Positions 7,060 through 15,624 of a stretch of DNA of 52,555 bases are shown here, piece by piece; the stretch's first letter is position 1, and each line of letters starts with the position of its first letter. The DNA is taken from positions 1 to 52,555 of the forward strand of contig DASXXX010000147.1 in NCBI GenBank assembly GCA_036502765.1, given 5' to 3'. Below the pieces are notes generated by a model that worked only from the letters and a program-made list of their open reading frames with translations, ran no database searches and was not told the DNA's origin. Position numbers and translations under genes: made by a program. This DNA comes from DASUAS01 sp036502765 (lineage in GTDB: Bacteria; Actinomycetota; Acidimicrobiia; IMCC26256; DASPTH01).

Positions 7060-7812
7060 GTGGTCGTCCTCGCGAAGCGCAGCGACATCCCGACCGAGCT
7101 CGAAGGCTGCGCGAACTTCCGCGACGTCGGCGGGTTGCCCACGGCCAACGGCGCGGTGCTGGCCACCCGCCGCCTGTTCCGGTCGAACGCACTGATCGCA
7201 GCCACGCCGGGCGATCGTCGTCGCCTCCAGGAGCTCGGCATCGCGACCGTGATCGACCTCCGCAGCGACGACGAGGTCGCCTGGTCCGACGACGTCGTCG
7301 CGCCGGGCGCCGTTCGTCACCACCTCCCGCTCGCCGATCTGCTCGGCACCGGCGACGAGTGGGAGCGCTGGCGCGATCCGATCTACGTCGCCAACCGGTA
7401 CTTCGACCTCTGCGTGGCCAGCACCGCGTCGATCACCGAGGTGCTCGCGGTCCTCACCGATCCTGCGACGTACCCCGTCGTCGTGCAGTGCTCGCTGGGC
7501 AAGGACCGCACCGGCGTGGTCATCGCCCTGGTGCTGCGGGCAATCGGCGTTCCCATCCGTCACATCGTCGAGGAGTACTCGCGCAGTCGGTTCGCCGCGT
7601 TCCGCATGGTCGACGCCTTGCGCTCGCAGCTGGACGACGAGCACTGCCGCGCCCTCGGGCCGTACCTCCCCGCGCTGCTCGCGGCGGACCCGTTCACCAT
7701 GCTGCGATTCCTCGGTCGCATCGACGACGAGTTCGGTTCGATGACCGGCTACCTGCGCCACCTCGACATCGTGAGCGTGATCCCGTACCTCGGCGCGGCG
7801 CTGCTCGCGTGA
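7060..7812 (+). CDS. Tyrosine/dual-specificity protein phosphatase
   Basis: 250 residues. The signature loop VVVQCSLGKDRTGVVIA carries the catalytic Cys and Arg of the CxxxKDRTG class, which removes phosphate through a phosphocysteine intermediate. Earlier conserved parts are also present: LEGCANFRDVGG near the N terminus, RSNALIAATPGDRRRL, and IDLRSDDEV with the general-acid region. This is the bacterial Y_phosphatase3 family (relatives of mycobacterial PtpB). The length is usual for it. GTG 7060 is chosen from the TACCGT box 6 bases upstream. Target not inferable. Confidence 0.9.
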   Translation: MVVLAKRSDIPTELEGCANFRDVGGLPTANGAVLATRRLFRSNALIAATPGDRRRLQELGIATVIDLRSDDEVAWSDDVVAPGAVRHHLPLADLLGTGDEWERWRDPIYVANRYFDLCVASTASITEVLAVLTDPATYPVVVQCSLGKDRTGVVIALVLRAIGVPIRHIVEEYSRSRFAAFRMVDALRSQLDDEHCRALGPYLPALLAADPFTMLRFLGRIDDEFGSMTGYLRHLDIVSVIPYLGAALLA

Positions 7813-7842
7813 CCCCTGTCGAGCCTCACACCCGTCGAGGGT

Positions 7843-8913
7843 TCAGCCGCTGATGCGGTAGAGCTTCCCGCTGGTCCAGTCGCCCACGAGCAACGCGCCA
7901 GTGCGGTCGAGCATCACCGGCACCGGGTTCTCGAAGCCGCTGAGGAACGACACCGTCGTTCCCGTGTAGCCGCCGTCGGAGACGGTGAGGTGCACGAGCT
8001 GCACCTTGCCGGTCACCCACTCGGCGACCACGGCCCCGGTGCCGACTGACGAGCCGAGCTGGCCGGTCACGATGGCGATGCCGCTGACGGCCGCGTGCTG
8101 ATCGAGCGTCGCCACCGGTGTGGGCATCGACGAGTACTTCGCGCCACCCTGCCCGTAGTACGAGGGGAAGCCCCACGACTCGCCCGCGCGCACGACCGCG
8201 AGCCAGTCGCCGGGCGTCTTCTTCCCGAGGTCGTCGCGCTGGTTCATCGTGACGAACAGGTCGTTCGTGCCGGGGACGAACGCCAGGCCGATCGGCGCGC
8301 GGATGTCCGAGGCGAAGATCTGGAGGTCGGAGCCGTCGGGCAGGAACGACACGATCGATGCCGAGTAGGTGTCGGTGGGTGTGCACGAGTTGCACGGCGC
8401 GGAGATGCCCACGTAGAAGCGGCCGTCACTGCCGACGGTGATGCCATTGACCTCGCCGGTGCCGTCTGGGAACGACACGATCGTCGTGCGCGACGCGAAT
8501 GCGGTGCCGTCGAACCCGGCCAGCGCGAGGACGCTGTCGGCCTGCGCCACGTAGAGGGTGTCGCCCACCCAGACGATCCCGAGCGGAGTGTGCACATCGG
8601 TCACGATCTTCGTCGGCACCGCGCCCGACTCGGTCACCAGGTAGATCGCGTCCGTTCCCTTGTCGCTTGCTGCCGCGGTCGCTGCCCACACGCGACCCTG
8701 CGCGTCGGTCGCGAGCGCAGCGATGTGCTTCAACCCCTTCGCGTACGCGGTCGCCCTGAGTCCTGACGGCCCGCGCAACCCCGCGCCGATGGCCAGTTGC
8801 ACTCCTGAAGGCGACGCGCTCGCGGCATCGGTGCCTGCGAACGGGAGGACGAACGCGACGAGCAGGACGACGAGCACGAGTGTGCGCGTGACGCGACGGA
8901 CGAACGAAGACAT
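7843..8913 (-). CDS. Secreted six-bladed beta-propeller protein (glucose/sorbosone dehydrogenase-like)
   Basis: 356 residues from ATG 8913, which opens a clear signal peptide (SSFVRRVTRTLVLVVLLVAFV, cleavage probably after an Ala near DAASA). The mature part consists of propeller-type repeats: LKHIAALATDAQGRVW, PLGIVWVGDTLYVAQ, VNGITVGSDGRFYVG, APIGLAFVPGTNDLFVT, and a closing VPVMLDRTGALLVGDW. The line GESWGFPSYYGQGG is reminiscent of PQQ-dependent soluble glucose dehydrogenases. An enzymatic role needs PQQ ligands that I cannot verify, so it may be a non-enzymatic relative. A pair of Cys (CNSC) could form a disulfide. Confidence 0.8.
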   Translation of the reverse strand: MSSFVRRVTRTLVLVVLLVAFVLPFAGTDAASASPSGVQLAIGAGLRGPSGLRATAYAKGLKHIAALATDAQGRVWAATAAASDKGTDAIYLVTESGAVPTKIVTDVHTPLGIVWVGDTLYVAQADSVLALAGFDGTAFASRTTIVSFPDGTGEVNGITVGSDGRFYVGISAPCNSCTPTDTYSASIVSFLPDGSDLQIFASDIRAPIGLAFVPGTNDLFVTMNQRDDLGKKTPGDWLAVVRAGESWGFPSYYGQGGAKYSSMPTPVATLDQHAAVSGIAIVTGQLGSSVGTGAVVAEWVTGKVQLVHLTVSDGGYTGTTVSFLSGFENPVPVMLDRTGALLVGDWTSGKLYRISG

Positions 8914-9065
8914 GCGTGCAGGCTCGCGACCGCGGCCTGTGCACGCGCTGAGCATCAACCGAGAACGACGCCTTCTCGCGTTCCTCTTACCCGACTTCAG
9001 ACGTCTCTCAGTGCGCGCCGTGTTGTGTGCTCGGAACCCAACACTGCCGACAGGAGGTGATGCAG

Positions 9066-9269
9066 ATGCAGAAATGGATGCGCAGCGGCTTGGTGTCCGT
9101 CGGTCTCGCGGGAGCGATGATCGGTGGAGGTGCGATTGCCGCGCACGCGCAGACCAGCGACAGCTCGAGCTCGTCCTCGACCGATTCGGGCAGCAGCTCG
9201 ACGACGACCGCCCCCGCCCAGGGCACGGCCCCGTCGGGTACCGCGCAGGGCAACTGTCCCAACATGTGA
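9066..9269 (+). CDS. Small secreted Ser/Thr-rich protein
   Basis: 67 residues. The near-perfect AGGAGGTG (9052-9059) is 8 bases from the GG core to ATG 9066, which favours this start over ATG 9060. Signal peptide WMRSGLVSVGLAGAMIGGG with likely cleavage after AHA. The mature peptide of ~40 residues is mostly Ser, Thr, Gly, Gln and Pro and ends GNCPNM with a single Cys. No family recognised. A strong ribosome site and a following hairpin suggest a highly expressed monocistronic gene. Confidence 0.75.
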   Translation: MQKWMRSGLVSVGLAGAMIGGGAIAAHAQTSDSSSSSSTDSGSSSTTTAPAQGTAPSGTAQGNCPNM

Positions 9270-9287
9270 GGCCATCCGGGTGAGGCT

Positions 9288-9339
9288 GCGACCCCCACGG
9301 GATCTCCGGAACCAGTTTCCGAAGGCCGGCGGGGGTCGC
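9288..9339 (+). terminator. GC-rich hairpin after the small secreted protein gene
   Basis: GCGACCCCC (9288-9296) pairs perfectly with GGGGGTCGC (9331-9339). A second internal pairing of CTCCGG with CCGGC-type bases lies in the loop. It begins 18 bases after the stop codon. There is no T-tract. Confidence 0.55.
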
Positions 9340-9711
9340 GGCGCGCTCAGACCGCTCGGACTGGTGCGTCAGAGTGGCGTCATCACGCCGTCACGGACGC
9401 GCCACGGTCAGCACACGGACCTGCGGCCGACGGCTGCGACACTGGGTGCGCGTCCCCGTCGACCACAGTGATGTCGAGGTCCGCGCCCGGCGACTGGCGT
9501 GGATCACACTCGCGCGACGTTCCCCCGCCAACGGTGCCGGGAGAGCGGCGCGCCCCACGGCGGCGCTCGTGGACGCCGAAGGGAACGAACGGTGACCCGT
9601 CGTCGGCGCGTCGCACTCATCCTGGGTGGACCGCGCTCGCGCCGATCGAGGCGCGCATCGTGGAGGTGCTGCTGGCACGATGCGGGAGTGCCCTGATCAA
9701 CCGGCGAGTGA
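9340..9711. other. Intergenic stretch without a recognisable gene
   Basis: Short frames exist on both strands, but none has a ribosome site, a convincing -10 box or recognisable protein sequence. The only structure noticed is CTGATCA (9693-9699) and TGATCAG (9709-9715), a 7-bp inverted repeat overlapping the 3' end of the oxidoreductase gene that reads in from the right. Confidence 0.6.
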
Positions 9712-10611
9712 TCAGCGCGTGCCCTGGAGGTCGAGGAGTCCCTCGGCGAGCTCCTCGACCTCGGCCCGCCACGACTCGGCCTCCTGCACCGGCACGAGCA
9801 CGAGCTTGGAGAAGCCGACCTCGAGGTACTCCTCGAGCCGATCGCGCAGCGCGGGGATCCCCACCACGATCACCTCGCTGGGGTCGAAGCCGAGCCGGGC
9901 GCCGACCATGCTGGCGTAAGGCTCGGGCACCTCGGTGCGGCCGTAGAACACCATCGCGCCGTAGTGCTCGTCGTCGATCGCGCGTCCGGCCGCCGCGGCC
10001 GCGGTCTCGACCTGCTCGCGGCCTTCGGCGACGATCCCGGGCGTGCAGAACGACGGCAACCAACCGTCAGCCATCTCGCCGACGCGTCGCAGCTCGCGCG
10101 GCGCCCGTCCGCCGAGCCACACGTCGGGCGGCTGTTGGATCGGACGCGTGCCGATCGACACGCCTTCGTAGTGGAAGCGCGGGCCGTCGTGGTCGACGGT
10201 GTCCTCGCTCCACAGCCGGCGGATGAGCGGCAGAGCCTCGTCGAACCAGGGCGCACGTTCCTCCCGGGTGACGCCGAACGCCTGTTGCTCGAGCGGCTCG
10301 ACCACACCCAGCCCGAACGCGGGGAGGGCGCGTCCGCCCGAGAGCACGTCGAGGCTCGCCCACTGCTTGGCCAGCAGCACCGGATTGCGGCCGGGCAGCA
10401 CCTGGACGCTGGTGCCGAGCTTCAGCTTCTTCGTGCGGCCGGCCGCGAACGCCAGCGACACCATCGGCTCGGGGATCGGACCCGTGGCGCGCTCGGAACA
10501 CCAGATGGAATCGAAGCCGAGGGCCTCGAGTGCGTCGATCAACTCGGCGAAGCGAGCGCCGCCGTCGGCGAGACCTTGCGTGCCGATCCCGTATCCGATG
10601 CGCACCTTCAC
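9712..10611 (-). CDS. LLM-class (luciferase-like) F420-dependent-type oxidoreductase
   Basis: 299 residues from GTG 10611, which overlaps the acyl-CoA dehydrogenase stop as GTGA. Bacterial-luciferase-fold motifs: IGYGIGTQGLADGG at the first strand, ALGFDSIWCSE, KLKLGTSVQVLPGRNPVLLA, ALPAFGLGV, and RPIQQPPDVWLGGRAPREL with EMADGWLPSF. These mark the subfamily of actinobacterial LLM flavin/F420 enzymes. The cofactor could be F420 or FMN; F420 is inferred from the subfamily and the probable host. Coupling to the acyl-CoA dehydrogenase suggests a shared lipid or steroid-type catabolic step. Confidence 0.88.
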   Translation of the reverse strand: MKVRIGYGIGTQGLADGGARFAELIDALEALGFDSIWCSERATGPIPEPMVSLAFAAGRTKKLKLGTSVQVLPGRNPVLLAKQWASLDVLSGGRALPAFGLGVVEPLEQQAFGVTREERAPWFDEALPLIRRLWSEDTVDHDGPRFHYEGVSIGTRPIQQPPDVWLGGRAPRELRRVGEMADGWLPSFCTPGIVAEGREQVETAAAAAGRAIDDEHYGAMVFYGRTEVPEPYASMVGARLGFDPSEVIVVGIPALRDRLEEYLEVGFSKLVLVPVQEAESWRAEVEELAEGLLDLQGTR

Positions 10612-11843
10612 GAGGATCCGCGCACTTCGTCGGGCCGGAACTGCTCGTAGGCGCGCAGCTCGCGGCGTGCGATCTGCTGGAGGTGCACCTCGTCGGGGCC
10701 GTCGACGAAGTGCAACGTGCGCGCGTGCCCGTACATCTCGGCGAGCGGCCAGTCGTTGGTGACGCCCGCGGCGCCGAACGCCTGGATGGCGCGGTCGATC
10801 ACACTGGTGGCGAGACGTGCCGCGGCGACCTTGATGGCGGAGATCTCGACGCGCGCACCCTTCACGCCGACGGTGTCGATGAGCCACGCGGTCTTGAGCG
10901 TGAGCAGGCGCGTCTGCTCGATGGCGAGCCGGCCCTCGGCGATGTCGGCCTGGATGGTGCCCTGGTCGGCGAGCGGCTGACCGAAGGCGACGCGCTGCTG
11001 CACGCGCTCGCACATCAGGCGCAGCGCCTTCTCGGCCATGCCGATGGCACGCATGCAGTGATGGATGCGGCCGGGGCCGAGCCGCGCCTGGGCCAGCGCG
11101 AACCCCGCGCCCTCGTCGCCGAGGAGGTGGTCAGCGGGAACCCGCACGTCGACGAACAAGGTCTCGGAGTGACCGCCACCGGCATCGTGGTCGAACACCG
11201 GGAGTGAGCGCTCGATCGACACGCCCGGCGTGTCGAAGGGAACCAGCACCATGCTGTGACGACGGTGGCGATCGGCATCGGGATCCGACACGCCCATCAG
11301 GATGGCAAACGTGCAACGCGCCGACGCGGCGCCGCTGGTGAACCACTTGTGCGCGTTGATCACGTAGTGGTCGCCGTCGCGCTCGATCCGACTCTGGATG
11401 TTGGTGGCGTCGGAGCTCGCAACCCAGGGTTCGGTCATCGCGAAGCACGACCGGATGCTGCCGTCGAGCAGCGGGTCGAGGAACCGCTCGCGTTGGAACG
11501 GCGTGGCGAACTTCGCCAGCAGCTCCATGTTCCCGGTGTCGGGGGCCGCACAGTTGGTGGCCTCCTGCGAGAGCGGTGAGGCACCCATGAGCTCGCACAA
11601 CGGCGCGTACTCGAGCGTGGTGAGCCCGGCACCCAGGTCGGGGTCGGGGAGGAAGAGGTTCCAGAGGTCACGCTCGCGTGCTTCCGCCTTGAGCTCCTCC
11701 ATGACCGGAGGGTGGAAGTGCGGATCCCCCGAGGCCGACACCTGCTCGCGGTACACCGCGTCGGACGGCTCGACCCGGTCGCGGATGAAGCCGCGGAGCC
11801 GGTCCTGAAGCTCCCGGGTGCGCACGCTCGGCTCGAAGTCCAT
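10608..11843 (-). CDS. Acyl-CoA dehydrogenase (ACAD10/11-like)
   Basis: 411 residues from ATG 11843. Order of motifs: N-terminal helical domain (RELQDRLRGFIRDRVEPSD), SQEATNCAAPDTGNMELL, the FAD/substrate-binding CFAMTEPWVASSDATN, the beta-domain (GDHYVINAHKWFTSGAASA), a C-terminal helical domain with GRIHHCMRAIGMAEKAL and QAFGAAGVTNDWPLAEMYGH. It oxidises acyl-CoA to the enoyl-CoA with FAD. The sequence pattern, including ARTLHFVDGPDEVHLQQIA, is that of the ACAD10/11 branch common in actinobacteria. Chain-length preference is not readable. Confidence 0.93.
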   Translation of the reverse strand: MDFEPSVRTRELQDRLRGFIRDRVEPSDAVYREQVSASGDPHFHPPVMEELKAEARERDLWNLFLPDPDLGAGLTTLEYAPLCELMGASPLSQEATNCAAPDTGNMELLAKFATPFQRERFLDPLLDGSIRSCFAMTEPWVASSDATNIQSRIERDGDHYVINAHKWFTSGAASARCTFAILMGVSDPDADRHRRHSMVLVPFDTPGVSIERSLPVFDHDAGGGHSETLFVDVRVPADHLLGDEGAGFALAQARLGPGRIHHCMRAIGMAEKALRLMCERVQQRVAFGQPLADQGTIQADIAEGRLAIEQTRLLTLKTAWLIDTVGVKGARVEISAIKVAAARLATSVIDRAIQAFGAAGVTNDWPLAEMYGHARTLHFVDGPDEVHLQQIARRELRAYEQFRPDEVRGSS

Positions 11844-11853
11844 GCCGCCACGC

Positions 11854-11859
11854 ACGCTA
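11854..11859 (-). promoter_or_regulatory. TANNNT -10 box upstream of the acyl-CoA dehydrogenase operon
   Basis: TAGCGT on the minus strand ends 10 bases before ATG 11843. No ribosome binding site is visible between them, consistent with a leaderless or near-leaderless transcript for the dehydrogenase/oxidoreductase pair. Confidence 0.45.
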
Positions 11860-11878
11860 CCCGGGAGCGATCACCGCG

Positions 11879-13138
11879 TCAGCAGGCGCACTTCGCGTAG
11901 CCGGGCGAGATCGGCGGCAGCGCGGGAGCCACGTGGTCGACCGGGACCGACTCCGACGGGACGGCGAGCTCACGCCGCGGCACGAACGTGCGCGGGTCGA
12001 CCACCAGCACTCGGTCGATCAGGACGACGTACAGCGAGCTGTCGTCGGTCGCGGGCTCGATGCCGGTGATGTCGCCCGGGGCGATCGTCCAGTCGTTCGC
12101 CGACAGGTCGTCGAGCCCGACGGAGGTGATCCGGTCGTACACCGAGAGGTAGAGCGTCGACTCGGTCGCGGTGGCGCGCGCGCTCGCCGGGACCGTGCCA
12201 ACGGGTCGTGGCACCGTCGCGGTGCGCGAGATCTCGAGCGTGTTCGTGTCGAGCTCGGCGAGCGCGCTCGCGGTCGGGGCGTAGACGAACAGTCGCGTGC
12301 CCGACGGTGTCACCGCGACCGCGCCGAGCGGGTCGGTCGCGAACTCGGGCGGCAGGTCCACGCAGCTCGCGGTCTCGGCATCGAGATCGAGCACGTGCAC
12401 GAACGCCTCAGCCGGCTCGTCCGCAGTCGCGTCACGCGTGTACAGCGTGTAGAGGCGACGCCCGTCGGGCGCGACGGCCTGGGCGCGCGCGGTGCCGCGC
12501 ATCGGTTCCTGCAGCTCTTCCTCTTCGCTGCGCACGTCGTCGACGCTCCCGCGGGTGAGGTCGAGCCGAGCGACGCGATAGCGCTCGGGTGCGAGCGGCG
12601 GGACGAAGTCGATCACGAACAGCGCATCACCCGAGAGCGAGAACGCCTCTGGTTCCACGTTGCCCGGCACGGAGAGCACCTGCGCTTCGGGGTCGTCGCG
12701 TCGCACGATCACCATCGGCGTCGGGTCCTTGGCCGCGGGATGGTACGTGTCGGTGCCAGTCGGCGGCGGTGGCGTGAGCGCGACCATCGAGCCGTCCTCC
12801 GACACCGTGCGTACCGTGAAGACACCGCGCACGGTGCGGCGAGCCCGCTCCTCACCGGTCGCGGGGTCGAGAGTCACGAGGGTGGTCTGCTCGCCGTCGT
12901 TGGTGGCCGCATACAGGACCGACCAGTCGCGGCTCGGCACCGCCGCGGCTTGCTGGAAGCGGACGTGCCCGCGGGTCGGCGCCAACGCGGTGATCCCCGT
13001 CGAGCTGCCGAGGTAGAGGAGCTCCGGGCGCGCGCGGTGGGAATCGACCGACAGATCGCGCTCGCCGCCTCCCCCGCACGCGGCGGCGAACCCCGCCAGC
13101 ATCACGACCATGGTCGTCAGGACGATCGACTTCTTCAT
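11879..13138 (-). CDS. Lipoprotein with beta-propeller-like repeats
   Basis: 419 residues. ATG 13138 follows GGGGAGGAA (minus strand) at good spacing. Signal peptide MKKSIVLTTMVVMLAGFAAA with the lipidated Cys next (AAAC, then GGGG), so it is anchored outside the membrane. The body has repeated segments of the propeller type: VLYAATNDGEQTTLVTLDPA, AVAPDGRRLYTLYTRD, AVAVTPSGTRLFVYAPTA, SSLYVVLIDRVLVVDPRT. It ends in GYAKCAC with two Cys. No enzymatic motif is seen. It is transcribed away from the sigma/membrane-partner pair and may sense or bind envelope ligands. Confidence 0.75.
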   Translation of the reverse strand: MKKSIVLTTMVVMLAGFAAACGGGGERDLSVDSHRARPELLYLGSSTGITALAPTRGHVRFQQAAAVPSRDWSVLYAATNDGEQTTLVTLDPATGEERARRTVRGVFTVRTVSEDGSMVALTPPPPTGTDTYHPAAKDPTPMVIVRRDDPEAQVLSVPGNVEPEAFSLSGDALFVIDFVPPLAPERYRVARLDLTRGSVDDVRSEEEELQEPMRGTARAQAVAPDGRRLYTLYTRDATADEPAEAFVHVLDLDAETASCVDLPPEFATDPLGAVAVTPSGTRLFVYAPTASALAELDTNTLEISRTATVPRPVGTVPASARATATESTLYLSVYDRITSVGLDDLSANDWTIAPGDITGIEPATDDSSLYVVLIDRVLVVDPRTFVPRRELAVPSESVPVDHVAPALPPISPGYAKCAC

Positions 13139-13204
13139 CGTGGTTCCTCCCCTCGACGTCTGCTCGACGTCCGGGAGCCACGTCAGGTTGCCTGCGTCGT
13201 TGCC

Positions 13205-14401
13205 TCAGGGCACCGTGATCTCGAAGAGCTTGCCGTCGGACACGACGCGCACCGTGTGGGCACCGGTCCACGCGAGCGCGGCGCCGTCGGTCGCGTGCTC
13301 GAGCACGACGGTGGCGATCACGCCGCGATCACTCAGCAGCGCGATCGCCGGCGCGCCGTCGACGGTGCCGGTGGCCCACACGCGCGAGGTCGACGCCGCG
13401 AGCCCATCCGGGACCAAGCCGTCGGGCAACGTCGCGGTGATCTCCTCCCGACCAACTCCCGACGTCGCGCGCGCCACCCGGGCGTGGTCGCTCACGCCGC
13501 CTTCGGCGGCCAGCAGCACGCGTCCGTCGAAACCGGCGGCGGCCAGGCCGAGGATCTCCGGGCCGTAGTTGAGGGTGTCGCTGATGCCGCCGGTGACCGC
13601 GAGGCTGCGGAGCCGGGTCCCGTCGGTCACGTACGCCAACTTGCCGACCTGCGCGACCCAGCGGTGCGCAGCATCGGGGAGGTCGATCTTGTCGACGAAC
13701 TGGGCGTTGGTGCCGTACTGCAGGACGCCGTCGCGCACCGGCACCCACACCGCTCCCCCGACGGCCGCGATCGGGCCCACCGGGTCGGCATCCAATGGGA
13801 GGAGCGTCGAGAGCGAATCGCCGGCGACGTCGATCCGCTTGAGGAAGGTGTCGGGGACGCGACCGCCCGGGCTCGCACGAAGGTTCTGCGTCAATGCCCA
13901 GCGGGCGCCCTCGCCCTCGGCGATCGAGAGGATGCGCGCCTTGAAGTCGACGATGTCGCGCACGTCGGTGCCCTCGATGCGCACCACGTGTGACAGCGCC
14001 GCGCCGTCGGCCCCGGCGTCGTAGCTCGCGACCGAGAACGCGGTCGCACCTGCCAACACCGGCGCCCGCAACAGGTGCGGGTCCTGATCGAGCGTGACCA
14101 GCGTCGGCGTCACGAGCGTTCCCGCGCTGTCGTCCACCACGCCGTCGCCATCGATCACGCGCGCCTGCAGGCGCGCACCGGGCGCGGCGATGTGCGGGGA
14201 AGTGCCGTCGTCGCGCGTCACCAGCACCGTGATCGTGCCGACGACGAGGAGCGCGACGAGGGCGAGCGCGCCGGTGGTGATCCGTCGGTTGCGGCGCCGG
14301 CGGGTGCGGTGACGCGTGACCTGCGCGACGACGCCGACCGTCTCGACGGTGGGCGCGGCGTCGTGCAGGGCCTGCTCGAGGCGGGGGTCATCCGTGGGCA
14401 C
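13205..14401 (-). CDS. Membrane-anchored propeller protein, likely partner of the adjacent ECF sigma factor
   Basis: 398 residues from GTG 14401, overlapping the sigma gene by 14 bases. The N-terminal ~40 residues are cytoplasmic and end in a very basic stretch (RHRTRRRRNRR), then one membrane segment (ITTGALALVALLVVGTITVLV). The large external part has propeller-like units (GPIAAVGGAVWVPVRDGV, VGKLAYVTDGTRLRSLAV, LVPDGLAASTSRVWATG). No zinc anti-sigma motif. Position and topology suggest a transmembrane regulator that holds the sigma factor and senses an outside signal with the propeller; this is inference. Confidence 0.78.
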   Translation of the reverse strand: MPTDDPRLEQALHDAAPTVETVGVVAQVTRHRTRRRRNRRITTGALALVALLVVGTITVLVTRDDGTSPHIAAPGARLQARVIDGDGVVDDSAGTLVTPTLVTLDQDPHLLRAPVLAGATAFSVASYDAGADGAALSHVVRIEGTDVRDIVDFKARILSIAEGEGARWALTQNLRASPGGRVPDTFLKRIDVAGDSLSTLLPLDADPVGPIAAVGGAVWVPVRDGVLQYGTNAQFVDKIDLPDAAHRWVAQVGKLAYVTDGTRLRSLAVTGGISDTLNYGPEILGLAAAGFDGRVLLAAEGGVSDHARVARATSGVGREEITATLPDGLVPDGLAASTSRVWATGTVDGAPAIALLSDRGVIATVVLEHATDGAALAWTGAHTVRVVSDGKLFEITVP

Positions 14402-14900
14402 GGTCCACCTCCTCTTCGTCGTCGCCCAGGGTCACCGCGAGCGACTGACGAGCGCGGAACAACATCGCCTTCACCGTGCCCTCGGCGATCCCGAGGTGGT
14501 CGGCGATCTCGCGTACGTCGAGACCGAGGTAGTAACGCAGCACCGTGACCTCACGCTGACGGCGGGGGAGCGCACGCAACGCCTCGCGCACCGCGTGGGC
14601 GTCGCCGCTGGCCGCGGGCGCGTTGCTCAGGTCGTCGCGCAAGGGACCGAGCCGGTCGCGAGCGCGCCGTTCGGATCGCCACCGGCGCATCTGGCTGCGA
14701 GCCAGGTTGAGCGCGACCGTCGTGACCCACGCGGGCAGGCGGTCGATCCCGTCACCTCGGTCGAGTCGCTCCCACGCGCGCGCGAGCGCCTCCTGCACCG
14801 AGTCCTCCGCGGTCGCCACGCTGCCGCACACGAGCGCGACCGTGGCCACGACCTTGGAGTACTCACCGTCGACGAAGTCTCGGATCCGGTCGTCGTCCAC
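14388..14900 (-). CDS. ECF-type RNA polymerase sigma factor (SigE/SigM-like)
   Basis: 170 residues from GTG 14900; an open frame continues upstream to 15104, but only from this GTG does the sequence match sigma-2 (RDFVDGEYSKVVATVALVCG, DSVQEALARAWERL). Sigma-2 core VTTVALNLARSQMRRWR and sigma-4 LPRRQREVTVLRYYLGLD with DVREIADHLGIAEGTVKAML are both intact. It is the first gene of a minus-strand pair with the membrane propeller protein, and is divergent from a second ECF sigma gene across ~200 bases. Confidence 0.88.
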   Translation of the reverse strand: MDDDRIRDFVDGEYSKVVATVALVCGSVATAEDSVQEALARAWERLDRGDGIDRLPAWVTTVALNLARSQMRRWRSERRARDRLGPLRDDLSNAPAASGDAHAVREALRALPRRQREVTVLRYYLGLDVREIADHLGIAEGTVKAMLFRARQSLAVTLGDDEEEVDRAHG

Positions 14901-15108
14901 CTGTCCGCCGAGGGTTCGGGTGCGCTGCCGGGCGGCTGACGGTACCCCGGAAGTCGGCGCCACGATGGTGTACAACTCCGCCACGGTGATTCGACGCACG
15001 AACGAGCGCGGACGTTTACCAGGCGAGCTCGATGAGGCCGAGCGGGCAACCGTCGCCGATTCGGGCAGCGGGCCCGAGGAGAATCTTCGAAGGTCGGGAA
15101 CCAACAGG

Positions 15109-15624
15109 GTGGCTCGAGTCTCTCATCAGGTAGTGGAGCGAATCGAGTGTGGCGACGACCGATCGCCCGAAGTGGTCACGGTCGAGTCGTTCGAGGACTT
15201 CTACCGGAGGACGTGGGGCCTGATGGTGCGTTTGGCGCGGTTGCTCGTCGATGACCGAGAGGAGGCCGTCGAGATCGTTCAGGACGCGTTCTCGCGCATG
15301 TATCCGAAGTTCGATCGAGTCGAGGTTCAGAGCACCGACGCGTATCTGCGGGCGGCGGTCCTCAATGGGTGCCGTCGTCACCTCCGACGCCGTCGACTGT
15401 CGTTCCTTCACCGACCGGGCCTCATGGATCACATGGACCTTGGCGCGGATCACGTCATCGACGCGGTCCGTAGGTTGCCCCGTGATCGCAGGGATGCCGT
15501 CCTGCTGCGCTACTACCTCGACCTGCCCGAGGCCGAGATCGCGCGAACGCTGAACATCGCTCCCGGGACGGTGAAGTCTCGGTTGCATCGAGCCTTGCGC
15601 GAGCTTCGGGAGGCCTTGCGATGA
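15109..15624 (+). CDS. ECF-type RNA polymerase sigma factor
   Basis: About 171 residues if GTG 15109 is the start; ATG 14965, GTG 15133 and GTG 15172 are in the same frame and none has a convincing ribosome site, so the N terminus is uncertain. Sigma-2: ESFEDFYRRTWGLMVRLARL, then EEAVEIVQDAFSRMY and YLRAAVLNGCRRHLRRRR. Sigma-4: LPRDRRDAVLLRYYLDLPEA and EIARTLNIAPGTVKSRLH. The Phe-Tyr-Arg-Arg opening is typical of the SigE-type family in actinobacteria. Its stop overlaps the next start (ATGA). Confidence 0.88.
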   Translation: MARVSHQVVERIECGDDRSPEVVTVESFEDFYRRTWGLMVRLARLLVDDREEAVEIVQDAFSRMYPKFDRVEVQSTDAYLRAAVLNGCRRHLRRRRLSFLHRPGLMDHMDLGADHVIDAVRRLPRDRRDAVLLRYYLDLPEAEIARTLNIAPGTVKSRLHRALRELREALR